A DNA stretch of 64,000 nt from CAIJXB01 sp964439595 (GTDB taxonomy: Bacteria; Chlamydiota; Chlamydiia; Chlamydiales; Rhabdochlamydiaceae). Numbering within the stretch: the first letter of the stretch is position 1; each line of letters opens with the position of its first letter. The notes under the pieces are model-generated. The model saw only the letters and a list, made by a program, of their open reading frames with translations. It searched no databases and was not told where the DNA came from. The DNA is taken from contig CAYTOK010000010.1 of the NCBI GenBank assembly GCA_964439595.1, positions 23,544-87,543 on the forward strand. Direction: 5' to 3'. Shown in pieces: positions 52,201 to 59,649 of the stretch. Made by a program: the position numbers and the translations under genes.

Positions 52201-52590
52201 AGAAGTCAAGCTTTTAGGACTTAGTATTTTTTGCATTAAACTCTGTATAGGGCAGTGTACAATACAAGGAGTTTTTGTAGTTGTTAGCTTATGCAGGATT
52301 TCTATTCTTTTGCCTGAAATATCTATGCTTGGAGGGATTTCTTCTCCAGGAAGGGTTTCCCAAGGAAGGAAGTCTAGGATCTCTTTATTAAAAAAAGAAA
52401 AAGCATCTAAGAAGCGGTCGTCTTTTTTCCCGGATAGAATAAGAATGTTTTTTTGCGTGGCTTGCTGTAGTAAAATCGTTAATATAGCCTTGGGGGTATC
52501 CCAAAGATGTTCTATTAAGATAGAAGGGGTGTTTTTTACCCCCTCGATCAGCTCTTGTATGGTAGGGCTTTTTAAAGCTTCTTTTAACAA
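49285..52590 (-). CDS. mfd: Transcription-repair coupling factor Mfd
   Basis: Removes stalled RNA polymerase and recruits UvrA to lesions. 1101 aa, full length. UvrB-homology N-terminus, the RNA-polymerase-interacting CarD-like domain (SPGDVVVHIHSGIGKFLGI, about residues 455-475), then RecG-like helicase motifs: Walker A CGDVGYGKTEVAMRAA, DEEQ in LLIIDEEQRFGV, SATPIPRTLYM, and the QLRGRVGR motif VI. The C-terminal TRCF domain (MELYYRLGNA) is present. It starts with TTG with GAGG upstream inside the end of alaS (7 nt overlap), so alaS and mfd are coupled. The stop overlaps the convergent autotransporter by four bases. Confidence 0.96.
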   Translation of the reverse strand: MLKEALKSPTIQELIEGVKNTPSILIEHLWDTPKAILTILLQQATQKNILILSGKKDDRFLDAFSFFNKEILDFLPWETLPGEEIPPSIDISGKRIEILHKLTTTKTPCIVHCPIQSLMQKILSPKSLTSFCSLLQVGKTTSFSALPELLINLGYRRCPIAADKGEFAIRGGLIDIFPIASKNPYRIDFFGDVIESIRIYDPIGQTSIKKVDSMFLCPASEWSFLKKEKKAASLLEYLGPNTIIIFDDLLAIEDSYVALKSLIHSQDKLLFTLENLLEQLPNFHHLFFLKHQVEELSNVVLEGKTGRKFHTRKHPFQPLSFHFFDSTKPLSSCRWSHPFKEISDFFSRFENTAASTMEEILHGIGAHTKNPLTIHFTVSGPPEETMIKEKFSQLKIPLPKNTSFDLGYLARGFVLEDINLACIPAAELTHRYKVRREGWRNSYHTPSSEFHQISPGDVVVHIHSGIGKFLGIAQKQNHLGEDTEYLQIEYAENSQLYVPVSESHLINRYIGSREEKPAFSTLGSKKWHKICLDAQSSIEGYAKELLQKTAERVASPGFCYPEDSTDMQLFEEEFPFFETEDQLKAIAAIKKDMCSQKAMDRLICGDVGYGKTEVAMRAAFKAVIDGGKQVAVLVPTTVLAMQHYETFIARMANFPIEIAIISRFSSAKKAKETMQKLKEGSIDILIGTHRLISKDINFKDLGLLIIDEEQRFGVRAKEHIKGLKSGVDCLTLSATPIPRTLYMSLIGARDLSEINTPPQDRLPIKSILTEKDNTLIQTGLLREFSRDGQAIFIHNRVETIHRVAEEIQKLVPEAKIVVGHGQMSADEIDTVFHCFKTGEADLLVATTIIENGIDIPNANTIFIDRADLFGMADLYQLRGRVGRWNKPAYAYFLTPKNQTLPELSRQRLQSLAESSGHGAGMKIALRDLEMRGAGDILGVQQSGQISAIGFHFYCKLLKKAVEALKKKKPVQFIETRMDFAFDARLPSDYINESSLRMELYYRLGNASSSQEVDEISRELTDRFGPAPKQVSLLILFSRIRVLASSLQILKLKFDKFTFQAEKQILKTVAKETFPLPPLKDLAIFEQKVTESLKNWTPRVSG

Positions 52591-55217
52591 AATGCCTCGA
52601 CTTTATTTTTTGCTGAAGCTAAAGCTTCTGCGAGGCCTTCCGGGTTTTTCCCTCCAGCCTGTGCTAAGTCAGCTTTTCCTCCTCCACTGCCTTGAATATA
52701 AGAAGAGAGTTCTTTAATAAGAGAGCCTGCTTGTATGCCTTTAGCTTGGAGCTCTTTGCTTACTTTTACTAAAAGGTGACACTTGACGGAGCTTTCTTTG
52801 GCTCCTAGCACAAATAGATAGGGCTCTTTGGTTTCAGAAAGAATTTCCATAAGCATTTGAAGGCTTTCAGTTTCTAGCGGAACAATTTTTCCTATAAAGA
52901 GAATGCCGTGGATTCGGCAGCTATCTGTTAAGAGTTCTTTAGCAAGTGCTTTTAAAGCTTCTTTTTTTAGGTTTTTTAGCTCTACGGTTTTTGCTTTATT
53001 TTCTTCTAAGAGTTCCGTGATTTTTTCAGGTAAAAGAGGTCTTGTTGTCTTAGCAGTAAGACAGCAGCTATCAAGAAGAGCTTCTTGTTCATAGATGAAT
53101 TCCTCAGCTTCTTTGCCTGTAACCGCTTCAATACGGCGTATTCCTGCCGCAATGCTGCCTTCTTTTATGATGCGACAAAGCCCAATCGTGCCAAGGGATA
53201 TTGTATGGGTTCCTCCACAAAGCTCTTTAGAACACGTTGCATCAACAACGCGTACTTTAGCTCCATATTTTTCTCCGAAGAACTGTTTGATATCTTTGTG
53301 TTTTTGCGCTTCTTCATAAGGAAGCTCGTAAGAAGTAACCGGAGCATTTGTTCGTATTTTTTCATTCACCCACATTTCTATAGATTGTATTTCTTCTTTT
53401 GTAATGGGCTTATGGTGGTTAAAGTCAAAACGTAACCGATTAGGCTCAACTACAGACCCTGCTTGTCTGATGTGCGGGCCTAATATGTGTTGCAGAGCTG
53501 CATGTAGTAGATGTGTTGCTGTATGGTTATTAGCTACTTTTTGTCTTCGGGTAGTATCAATTGAAGCAGTAAGTAAATCTCCTATAGATAAAGTCCCTTT
53601 TTCTAAACGGCCTGGATGTATGATGACATCAGCATAGGGAGTTTGGCACTGGGTAACGTGAAATAAGGTGTTCTTATTTGCTAAGGTCCCTGTATCAAAT
53701 ATTTGCCCTCCTTTTTCTGGATAGAAAGGCGTTTCCTTTAAGATGACGGTTCCGGTATCGCCTTCTTTAAGAGAAGTTACAAACGCTCCATTTTGTATAA
53801 TTGCTATGACGCTGGATTCCATTTGGTTTTTTTCATAGCCAGTAAAAGTACATTTGCCGTGGGTTTCTGTGAAACCCTCAAAAAGAGAAGATTCCCCAAC
53901 TTGGGACACTTTGCTATCTGCTGCTCTAGATTTTTCTTTAGCTTGCTGCTCTAAGAGTTGATAGGCTTCTAAGTTAACTTGGAGTCCGCTATCTTTAGCT
54001 ATAAGGAGGATCTCTTCAAGGGGTAGCCCGTAGGTGTCTTTTAATTTAAAAGCATCTTCTCCCTCAATTTGTTTTAGGCTGTTACTTCCTGCTTTTTCTA
54101 TTACCTGATTTAAGATGTTCCCGCCTCTTTTTAGCGTGCGGAAGAAAGCTTCTTCTTCTAAAGTTAATAGCTCCGAGGTCCTATCTAATGAAGAGTATAG
54201 CTCCGGATAATCCGGTCCCATAATTTCTACAAGCCTTGGAAGGATTTTTGCAAGAAAGGGCTGTTGCATCCCCAGGTTTTTTCCATAGCGTACAGCTCTT
54301 CGTAGGATCTTACGTAAAACATAGCCCCGTTCTATATTGCTTGGTTGGGCGCCATCTCCAATAGCAAAAGCTAGAGATCTAATGTGGTCTGCAATAACAT
54401 GAAAAGCAGGAGCTAGGGAGCTTTGTGAGTTGTAGTTAACACCAGACACATTTTCTATTTGGGCAATAAGACTTCTAAAGATATCTGTTTCGAAAACAGT
54501 GTTCACGCCTTCTTTTAAGGAAACAACTCTTTCTAGTCCAGCTCCCGTGTCGATGGATTGTTTAGGAAGGGGAAGTAAAATGCCGCTGTTGTCTTTATTA
54601 AACTGCATAAAAACAAGGTTCCAAAATTCAAAGAAACGCTCTCCAGCGGGGTCTTCTGTCGGATTTCTTGCGTTGCCATAACGATTGCCTCTATCAAATA
54701 AAAGCTCAGAGCAGGGACCGCAGGGGCCGGTATCTCCCATAGCCCAGAAATTATCTTTTTCCCCCATTCGGACAATGCGAGACTCGGGAACAAACTTTTT
54801 CCATAGCTCAAATGCTTCATCATCTTCTCGAAATACGGTAATCCAAATAAGATCTTCAGGAAGAGAAAAAACTTCTGTAGATACTTTCCATGCGTATTCA
54901 ATCGCTTCTTTTTTAAAATAATCTCCAAAAGAAAAATTGCCAAGCATTTCAAAGAATGTAAGGTGTCTTGTGGTGTGTCCTACATTTTCAAGGTCATTGT
55001 GTTTCCCTCCCACACGGATACATTTTTGTGAGGTCGCAGCTCTTGTATATTCTCGCTTGCTTTTACCTAGAAAAACATCTTTAAATTGGTTCATCCCCGC
55101 GTTGATAAAAAGAAGAGTGGGGTCTTCATGAGGAACTACAGAAGAGGAAGCAATGATGGAGTGTCCTTGTTTTTTGAAGAATTCAAGGAAATTACGTCGA
55201 ATTTCTTGAGAAAGCAT
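52584..55217 (-). CDS. alaS: Alanyl-tRNA synthetase
   Basis: Class II synthetase charging tRNA-Ala. 877 aa. Catalytic core at the N-terminus (FINAGMNQFKDVFLG, TRAATSQKCIRVGGKHNDLE), the editing domain with HTATHLLHAAL and CGGTHTISLG zinc-type motifs, and the C-Ala domain ending GGGKADLAQAGGKNP. The start at 55217 (MLSQEIRR) follows GGCGGTG; an in-frame GTG 9 nt upstream is less likely. mfd follows with a 7 nt overlap. The alaS-mfd pair matches CT749-CT748. Confidence 0.97.
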   Translation of the reverse strand: MLSQEIRRNFLEFFKKQGHSIIASSSVVPHEDPTLLFINAGMNQFKDVFLGKSKREYTRAATSQKCIRVGGKHNDLENVGHTTRHLTFFEMLGNFSFGDYFKKEAIEYAWKVSTEVFSLPEDLIWITVFREDDEAFELWKKFVPESRIVRMGEKDNFWAMGDTGPCGPCSELLFDRGNRYGNARNPTEDPAGERFFEFWNLVFMQFNKDNSGILLPLPKQSIDTGAGLERVVSLKEGVNTVFETDIFRSLIAQIENVSGVNYNSQSSLAPAFHVIADHIRSLAFAIGDGAQPSNIERGYVLRKILRRAVRYGKNLGMQQPFLAKILPRLVEIMGPDYPELYSSLDRTSELLTLEEEAFFRTLKRGGNILNQVIEKAGSNSLKQIEGEDAFKLKDTYGLPLEEILLIAKDSGLQVNLEAYQLLEQQAKEKSRAADSKVSQVGESSLFEGFTETHGKCTFTGYEKNQMESSVIAIIQNGAFVTSLKEGDTGTVILKETPFYPEKGGQIFDTGTLANKNTLFHVTQCQTPYADVIIHPGRLEKGTLSIGDLLTASIDTTRRQKVANNHTATHLLHAALQHILGPHIRQAGSVVEPNRLRFDFNHHKPITKEEIQSIEMWVNEKIRTNAPVTSYELPYEEAQKHKDIKQFFGEKYGAKVRVVDATCSKELCGGTHTISLGTIGLCRIIKEGSIAAGIRRIEAVTGKEAEEFIYEQEALLDSCCLTAKTTRPLLPEKITELLEENKAKTVELKNLKKEALKALAKELLTDSCRIHGILFIGKIVPLETESLQMLMEILSETKEPYLFVLGAKESSVKCHLLVKVSKELQAKGIQAGSLIKELSSYIQGSGGGKADLAQAGGKNPEGLAEALASAKNKVEAFC

Positions 55218-55341
55218 AAAAAGCACCGCCTGAGGTTAAAAGTTTTATCTAGGTTAGCAAAGGATGGATCAAAAGTCAAAAGATAGTAATGGCTTTTCTT
55301 TTTGCCGTATTAAAATTATAAATATGCTGTATTTGATGGGT

Positions 55342-55372
55342 AAAAAGGGAGCCTTTATTTTTTGACTCCCTT
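55342..55372 (-). terminator. Probable terminator of the tandem exonuclease gene
   Basis: A 7 bp stem AAGGGAG/CTCCCTT with a 14 nt loop, followed on the minus strand by TTTTTA. It lies 12 nt beyond the exonuclease stop. The long loop weakens the call. Confidence 0.45.
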
Positions 55373-55383
55373 GACTGGTTTTT

Positions 55384-57024
55384 TTAGATGAGTTCAAACT
55401 GACTGTTAACTTCTTGAGTTTTTACTAAAAACGTAGATAAAGGAAGGTCTGGCTCTAGTTTTCGCTTTTTAGAAGACCTGGGGGGCTTGCCAATGGAAGC
55501 TTCATCTTCAAGGAAAATTTTGCAAACTTCTACAGCTTGCTCTATGGCCTTTTCGTGAGAGACAGTGGCAATCAAGCTTTGAGCTTCTTTAATAATTGCT
55601 TTAGCAGCTCTGCCAGGAGATCCAGGGAACTTCATAGCTTCTGAAATGACTGCAATAGGATTAAGCGGTCCACAAATACTTCTTAGGACTCTTTCTAATG
55701 TTCGCACATCGCCTAAGGCTCTATGAGCATCGTCTTCAGGAATCCCCAGAAAACGCGCATGGTCTTGTAATTTATTGCTTGGAGGTTTGGAGGACTGTCC
55801 TGTGTACCAAGTGCTCATAAGCATCATGACATCATAAGATTTTTTTACTGATTTGTTTATTTCTCTTTTTAAATCTATGCCGCCACGTAAGGCTGCTTGC
55901 GTTAAAATAGGAAGGTCGTAATGTTGGGTATTATATCCAACAAAAACTATACAGCAATCTTGCTCTCCAGTTTCGGCGCTTTCTTGCATGATTCGCTGAT
56001 ACGTATTTGTAGTTTTTACCCAGGTTTCTAAAGCTTGATAAGCTTCTTGCGCGCTCGGTTTTCCGACGACGTGTTCATCCGTTATTTTGTGTACTTCTGT
56101 GGCGCTAGCAGGGATGGGTATTTCTGGGTTAACGAGGGTCTCAAAAGTTTCTTCGTAATCTGCTCCTGAATAGGGAGAAAGTATTTTAGCTCCAATTTGT
56201 ACGATGCGAATAGCCCGGTCTTTGTGGCTTCTTAGTTTAGGTAATAGCCCTGTTGTTTCGGTGTCAATTAACACCATAATTTCTTTTCGAGTAAGAGTTT
56301 CCGCTGCCTTGGTTTCTAGGATTTTTTGTATCATTTCTGGTGTTGCTGCTAAACTTGGATCATATTCCAAGAGTACCTTGGCTACTTCTGCCTCGGGATC
56401 TTCTTGCATTAAAGCGTTGCGGAGTTTGTGGACTCTTTCTGCATTTTCACCAATTTCTTTGACCATTCTTCTCCAGATTTGTGTCACAACTTTTACATCG
56501 GCAAGTGCTCTATGGCGATTTGCTGGAATTCCTCTTATTCGTAGCGCGGATTCTAGCTGCTGTTGTGTTGTTCCTCGGCAAAATCCTAGATGAGAACCTA
56601 TTATCGCTAGATCTACAAATTTCATGCGATGCCATGGCATTTTTGTTCTTACTTCAAATCGACGGCAGTTATTTTGTAAAACAGGCTCATCCCAGCCTTT
56701 GACATTATATCCAAGTAGGATTGCAATTTTACCAGGACCACAGGTCTCATTAATAAACTCTGCCATTTTAGTTAAGCAAGCATTGGCAGAGCAACGAATA
56801 GTATCTGCTGGAAAAGGTTTTTGGAATGATTTAGAGGATACTGCCTCATCGGGTTTGCTCATGTATCCTACAAAATAATTAGCAGCGTCATCTAGCAAGC
56901 CGTCGATTCTAAGGCAAACTTCTGTTATATTTGTAGTTGAAGCGTCAATGCCATCAGTTTCGCAGTCATACATGTACATAACTGGTTGGGGGGCTTTTGA
57001 GAGGGTCCTTAAAGATGTTATCAT
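55384..57024 (-). CDS. Protein with two DEDDh (DnaQ-like) exonuclease domains
   Basis: 546 aa with two complete 3'-5' exonuclease cores in tandem. Domain 1 (about residues 15-190): YDCETDGI (Exo I), GYNVKGWDEPVL (Exo II), NRHRALADV (Exo III His and Asp). Domain 2 (about 245-455): IDTETTGLL, GYNTQHYDLPIL, DDAHRALGDV. All five catalytic residues (D, E, D, H, D) are present in both. A short basic tail with KPPRSSKKRK follows. Substrate (DNA or RNA) is unclear; the layout recalls oligoribonuclease/RNase T and DnaQ relatives, including ExoX. Divergent from the TyrP-type permease; not part of an operon. The tandem intact pair is unusual. Confidence 0.87.
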   Translation of the reverse strand: MITSLRTLSKAPQPVMYMYDCETDGIDASTTNITEVCLRIDGLLDDAANYFVGYMSKPDEAVSSKSFQKPFPADTIRCSANACLTKMAEFINETCGPGKIAILLGYNVKGWDEPVLQNNCRRFEVRTKMPWHRMKFVDLAIIGSHLGFCRGTTQQQLESALRIRGIPANRHRALADVKVVTQIWRRMVKEIGENAERVHKLRNALMQEDPEAEVAKVLLEYDPSLAATPEMIQKILETKAAETLTRKEIMVLIDTETTGLLPKLRSHKDRAIRIVQIGAKILSPYSGADYEETFETLVNPEIPIPASATEVHKITDEHVVGKPSAQEAYQALETWVKTTNTYQRIMQESAETGEQDCCIVFVGYNTQHYDLPILTQAALRGGIDLKREINKSVKKSYDVMMLMSTWYTGQSSKPPSNKLQDHARFLGIPEDDAHRALGDVRTLERVLRSICGPLNPIAVISEAMKFPGSPGRAAKAIIKEAQSLIATVSHEKAIEQAVEVCKIFLEDEASIGKPPRSSKKRKLEPDLPLSTFLVKTQEVNSQFELI

Positions 57025-57242
57025 AAATTGTCCTGTGTTATCGTTAATGCGTCTTACAAGATAACATCTTTGTGAAGATTCCTTAAAGAATTATTGCAAA
57101 AAATCATTTCTTAGTGCCGTGGAAGCTGCTTTTATTGTTTTCTGGGAAGGATTTTATTTTTATAGCTTCTGGTAAAAATCCTAGTTATTTATCTGGGTAT
57201 TTTATAAACTTCCTAGTGTTATTAGATTATTTTGGAAAAAAA

Positions 57243-58388
57243 ATGAAACAGCGAATTATAGGGGCTATTTTTCTTGTTGCAGGAACAACAATTGGAGCTG
57301 GTATGCTAGCTATTCCAATGACTTCTGCCGGGCTAGGATTTGCTAAGAGCTCAGTCCTCCTTACCTCATTATGGCTATATATGGTACTTGCTGCCGTGCT
57401 CATGGTTGAAATTAGTAAAGGTAAAGGACAAAGTATTGCAGCTCTTGCAGATAAGCACTTGGGGCCCGTGGCAAAGCATATAGCAGGGGCAAGTCTTCTT
57501 GTGTTGTTTTGGTCGCTTTTAGCAGCGTATATTTCCGGAGGAAGTTCTATTTTACATCAAGAATTTGGAGGCTCTCAGTCTATATTTTCTCTTATTTATA
57601 CAGGGATTTTGGGCTTTTGTGTTATTTCTTGTACAAAAGTTGTAGACCATACAAATCGATTTTTATTTATTATTAAATGTATCGTATTTTTTGTAATTAT
57701 TTTTACGCTTCTTCCTTTTATTCAAATAGATAGACTGATGATGCCTGTTACATATCAGCCACCTGTTTTATTACAAGCAATTCCAGTTTTTTTCACGGCA
57801 TTTGGATTTCACGGTAGTTTACCTAGTATTATTAACTATTTACACGGTAATAAAAAAGGTATCTATATTAGCATTTTTGCCGGCAGCGCTATTCCTCTAG
57901 TTGTATACATCCTTTGGCAGGCGATTACTCTTGGCGTTTTGGGTCCAAATTTTGAAAACACGGGAAATGTGGGTCTTTTCATCTCCTATCTAACAGCTAA
58001 GACGGGGTCTTCTTATTTGACGGCCTTAGTAGATTTATTTGCTTTTTTAGCTATAGCTACCTCGTTTTTAGGAGTTGCCCTGGGCTTATTTGACTACGTA
58101 TCGGAATGGTTTCCTAAAAAATTAGAAGTAAGAAGAAAGACGGTGGCAGCTTTTTGCACATTTTTACTTCCTTTGTTATTTTCCTTATTTTATCCAAGTG
58201 GATTTGTATTTGCTTTAGGATTTGCTTCGATAGCGCTTAGCTTGCTTGCTGTAATTTTTCCGAGCTTGATCGCCCTTTTTTCTAAAAGTAAGACGTCGTT
58301 TTTTTTAAGTAAGAGCGTGTCTTTATTTATGTTGCTTGGAGGGGTGGCTCTAATTTTTATTGAAATTGTTGCAAAGTTGGCACTTTAG
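57243..58388 (+). CDS. tyrP: Aromatic amino acid permease, TyrP/HAAAP type
   Basis: Inner-membrane proton symporter likely importing tyrosine or tryptophan. 381 aa with eleven hydrophobic helices. The N-terminal GAIFLVAGTTIGAGMLAIP is the family signature, and FTAFGFHGSLPSIINYLHG matches the central HAAAP motif. The ATG at 57243 is chosen because it begins MKQRIIGA; an upstream in-frame start at 57114 would add 43 residues of poor quality. C. trachomatis has two tyrP genes. Substrate range cannot be fixed by eye. Confidence 0.87.
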   Translation: MKQRIIGAIFLVAGTTIGAGMLAIPMTSAGLGFAKSSVLLTSLWLYMVLAAVLMVEISKGKGQSIAALADKHLGPVAKHIAGASLLVLFWSLLAAYISGGSSILHQEFGGSQSIFSLIYTGILGFCVISCTKVVDHTNRFLFIIKCIVFFVIIFTLLPFIQIDRLMMPVTYQPPVLLQAIPVFFTAFGFHGSLPSIINYLHGNKKGIYISIFAGSAIPLVVYILWQAITLGVLGPNFENTGNVGLFISYLTAKTGSSYLTALVDLFAFLAIATSFLGVALGLFDYVSEWFPKKLEVRRKTVAAFCTFLLPLLFSLFYPSGFVFALGFASIALSLLAVIFPSLIALFSKSKTSFFLSKSVSLFMLLGGVALIFIEIVAKLAL

Positions 58389-58407
58389 AAACTTGAATTC
58401 AGTAATA

Positions 58408-58683
58408 TTACAAATTCTTGAGTATTGTTATAGTCAGAAGTGCTATACCGAGAACAGGTCCTTTAATGTGGACGATACCGAATATTGCAATCGGCATTGA
58501 GCCTAGCATAAGAGCTCCTACTAAAATTACGCTTACAACTTTTGCGATTTTCACTGCCAGGGGATCGTCTGCTCTTATGGTTTCTGGCCCTAGAAAAAAT
58601 CCTCCGCCAATTGCTCCAGCTATTCCGGTTGCGCCTGATATCAACAAAACGCTGTAGGGAATTGCAATATTGGGCAGAATCAT
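58408..58683 (-). CDS. Small three-helix membrane protein of unknown function
   Basis: 91 aa with a Gly/Ala-rich first helix (SGATGIAGAIGGGFFLG), a charged loop (PETIRADDPLAVK), and two further helices. The Shine-Dalgarno GAGGAG lies 7 nt before the ATG, supporting expression. Not recognised. Convergent with the TyrP gene and divergent from the DsbB unit. Confidence 0.65.
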   Translation of the reverse strand: MILPNIAIPYSVLLISGATGIAGAIGGGFFLGPETIRADDPLAVKIAKVVSVILVGALMLGSMPIAIFGIVHIKGPVLGIALLTITILKNL

Positions 58684-58917
58684 GAGTTTCTCCTCGTTTT
58701 TAATTTTTCTGGGTTAAATAAATATTGTAACAGTTATTTAACAACAATTCAATATTTAAATTAATTAATATATTTTAATTTAAATGCGTGAGGTTTTTAT
58801 TTTTTGTATTTAGAAGGATTTTAATTAAGGCGGTTTAGGAAGGTGAATTTTTTAGATAAAAAATCTTGAATATAAGTGCTTTGTATGTAAAAAAGAGAGG
58901 GAAAAATAGCAGGGAGG

Positions 58918-59085
58918 ATGCTTGTGTTTTTGGTTTATTTTTTATTGATCATCGCTATGTTGCTTTGCCTTTGCCCTAAGGTAAGGGTTCACAAATGGGG
59001 AGTTAGGTGTTTGCTACTATCTCTTGCTGTTGCCATTGGTATATTTTGTTATCATCTATCGCCTTTTGTGGGGATAAATATATGA
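58918..59085 (+). CDS. Small two-helix membrane protein coupled to dsbB
   Basis: 55 codons: a hydrophobic helix (VYFLLIIAMLLCLC), a basic turn (PKVRVHKWG), and a second hydrophobic helix (LLLSLAVAIGIFCYHL). GGAGG directly abuts the ATG at 58918, so the GTG at 58924, with 7 nt spacing, is an alternative start. Its TGA overlaps the dsbB ATG by two bases, so translation of dsbB is probably coupled to it. Two or more cysteines lie at the membrane faces, suggesting but not proving a link with disulfide chemistry. No family recognised. Confidence 0.6.
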   Translation: MLVFLVYFLLIIAMLLCLCPKVRVHKWGVRCLLLSLAVAIGIFCYHLSPFVGINI

Positions 59086-59561
59086 GCCGAAAACTGCAGT
59101 ATGTTTTAAATTGTGTAGGTATCTTGGGAATAGTTAGTGCTTTATTTGGTAGCTTTTTTGTGGAGTTTTTTTATGGAGAAGAGCCTTGTATTCTTTGTTT
59201 TTTACAAAGAGCTTCTATGTTAGCTACGGGAGTTTGTTTTTGGTTTAACTTTTTTTCAGGTATTTGTATACAGAATTATGCGATGGCTCTTTGTTGGAGC
59301 GTATTTGGGCTTATTGTGGCTTTAAAACACGCGTCTCTTAATGTGTGTCGTACTGTGGATTCTCCCTTTTTTATTTTATCGTACAGACTTTATACCTGGT
59401 CTATTTTTGTTTTTTTTATTTTACTTTTAGGAATTGCCCTTCTTATATATCTGTACAAGCCTTTAAGTAAAAGGGCTCCGTCGATTTTATGGCTGTCTAC
59501 CGGGGCTTTGTTGTTTATTGCTCTTATAGTTTGTTTTTTTTCTGCTATTTTTGTGCGTTAA
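59082..59561 (+). CDS. dsbB: Disulfide bond formation protein B
   Basis: Inner-membrane quinone-linked oxidase that reoxidises DsbA-type proteins in the periplasm, important for cross-linking of the chlamydial envelope. 159 aa, four hydrophobic helices. The first redox pair lies in EEPCILCFLQRA (CxxC followed by QR, as in DsbB); the second is less clear, with a single Cys in NVCRTVDSP. The ATG at 59082 overlaps the stop of the small protein upstream; a longer frame adds 25 residues that overlap it. tkt follows on the same strand after 88 nt. Confidence 0.87.
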   Translation: MSRKLQYVLNCVGILGIVSALFGSFFVEFFYGEEPCILCFLQRASMLATGVCFWFNFFSGICIQNYAMALCWSVFGLIVALKHASLNVCRTVDSPFFILSYRLYTWSIFVFFILLLGIALLIYLYKPLSKRAPSILWLSTGALLFIALIVCFFSAIFVR

Positions 59562-59649
59562 GAAAGGTGAAGAGTGATTTTTCTGTTGCTTGTTTTTCAA
59601 GGTGAAGGATAATGATACAGGTAGTAAATATTAAGGAGAAGAAGGTATC

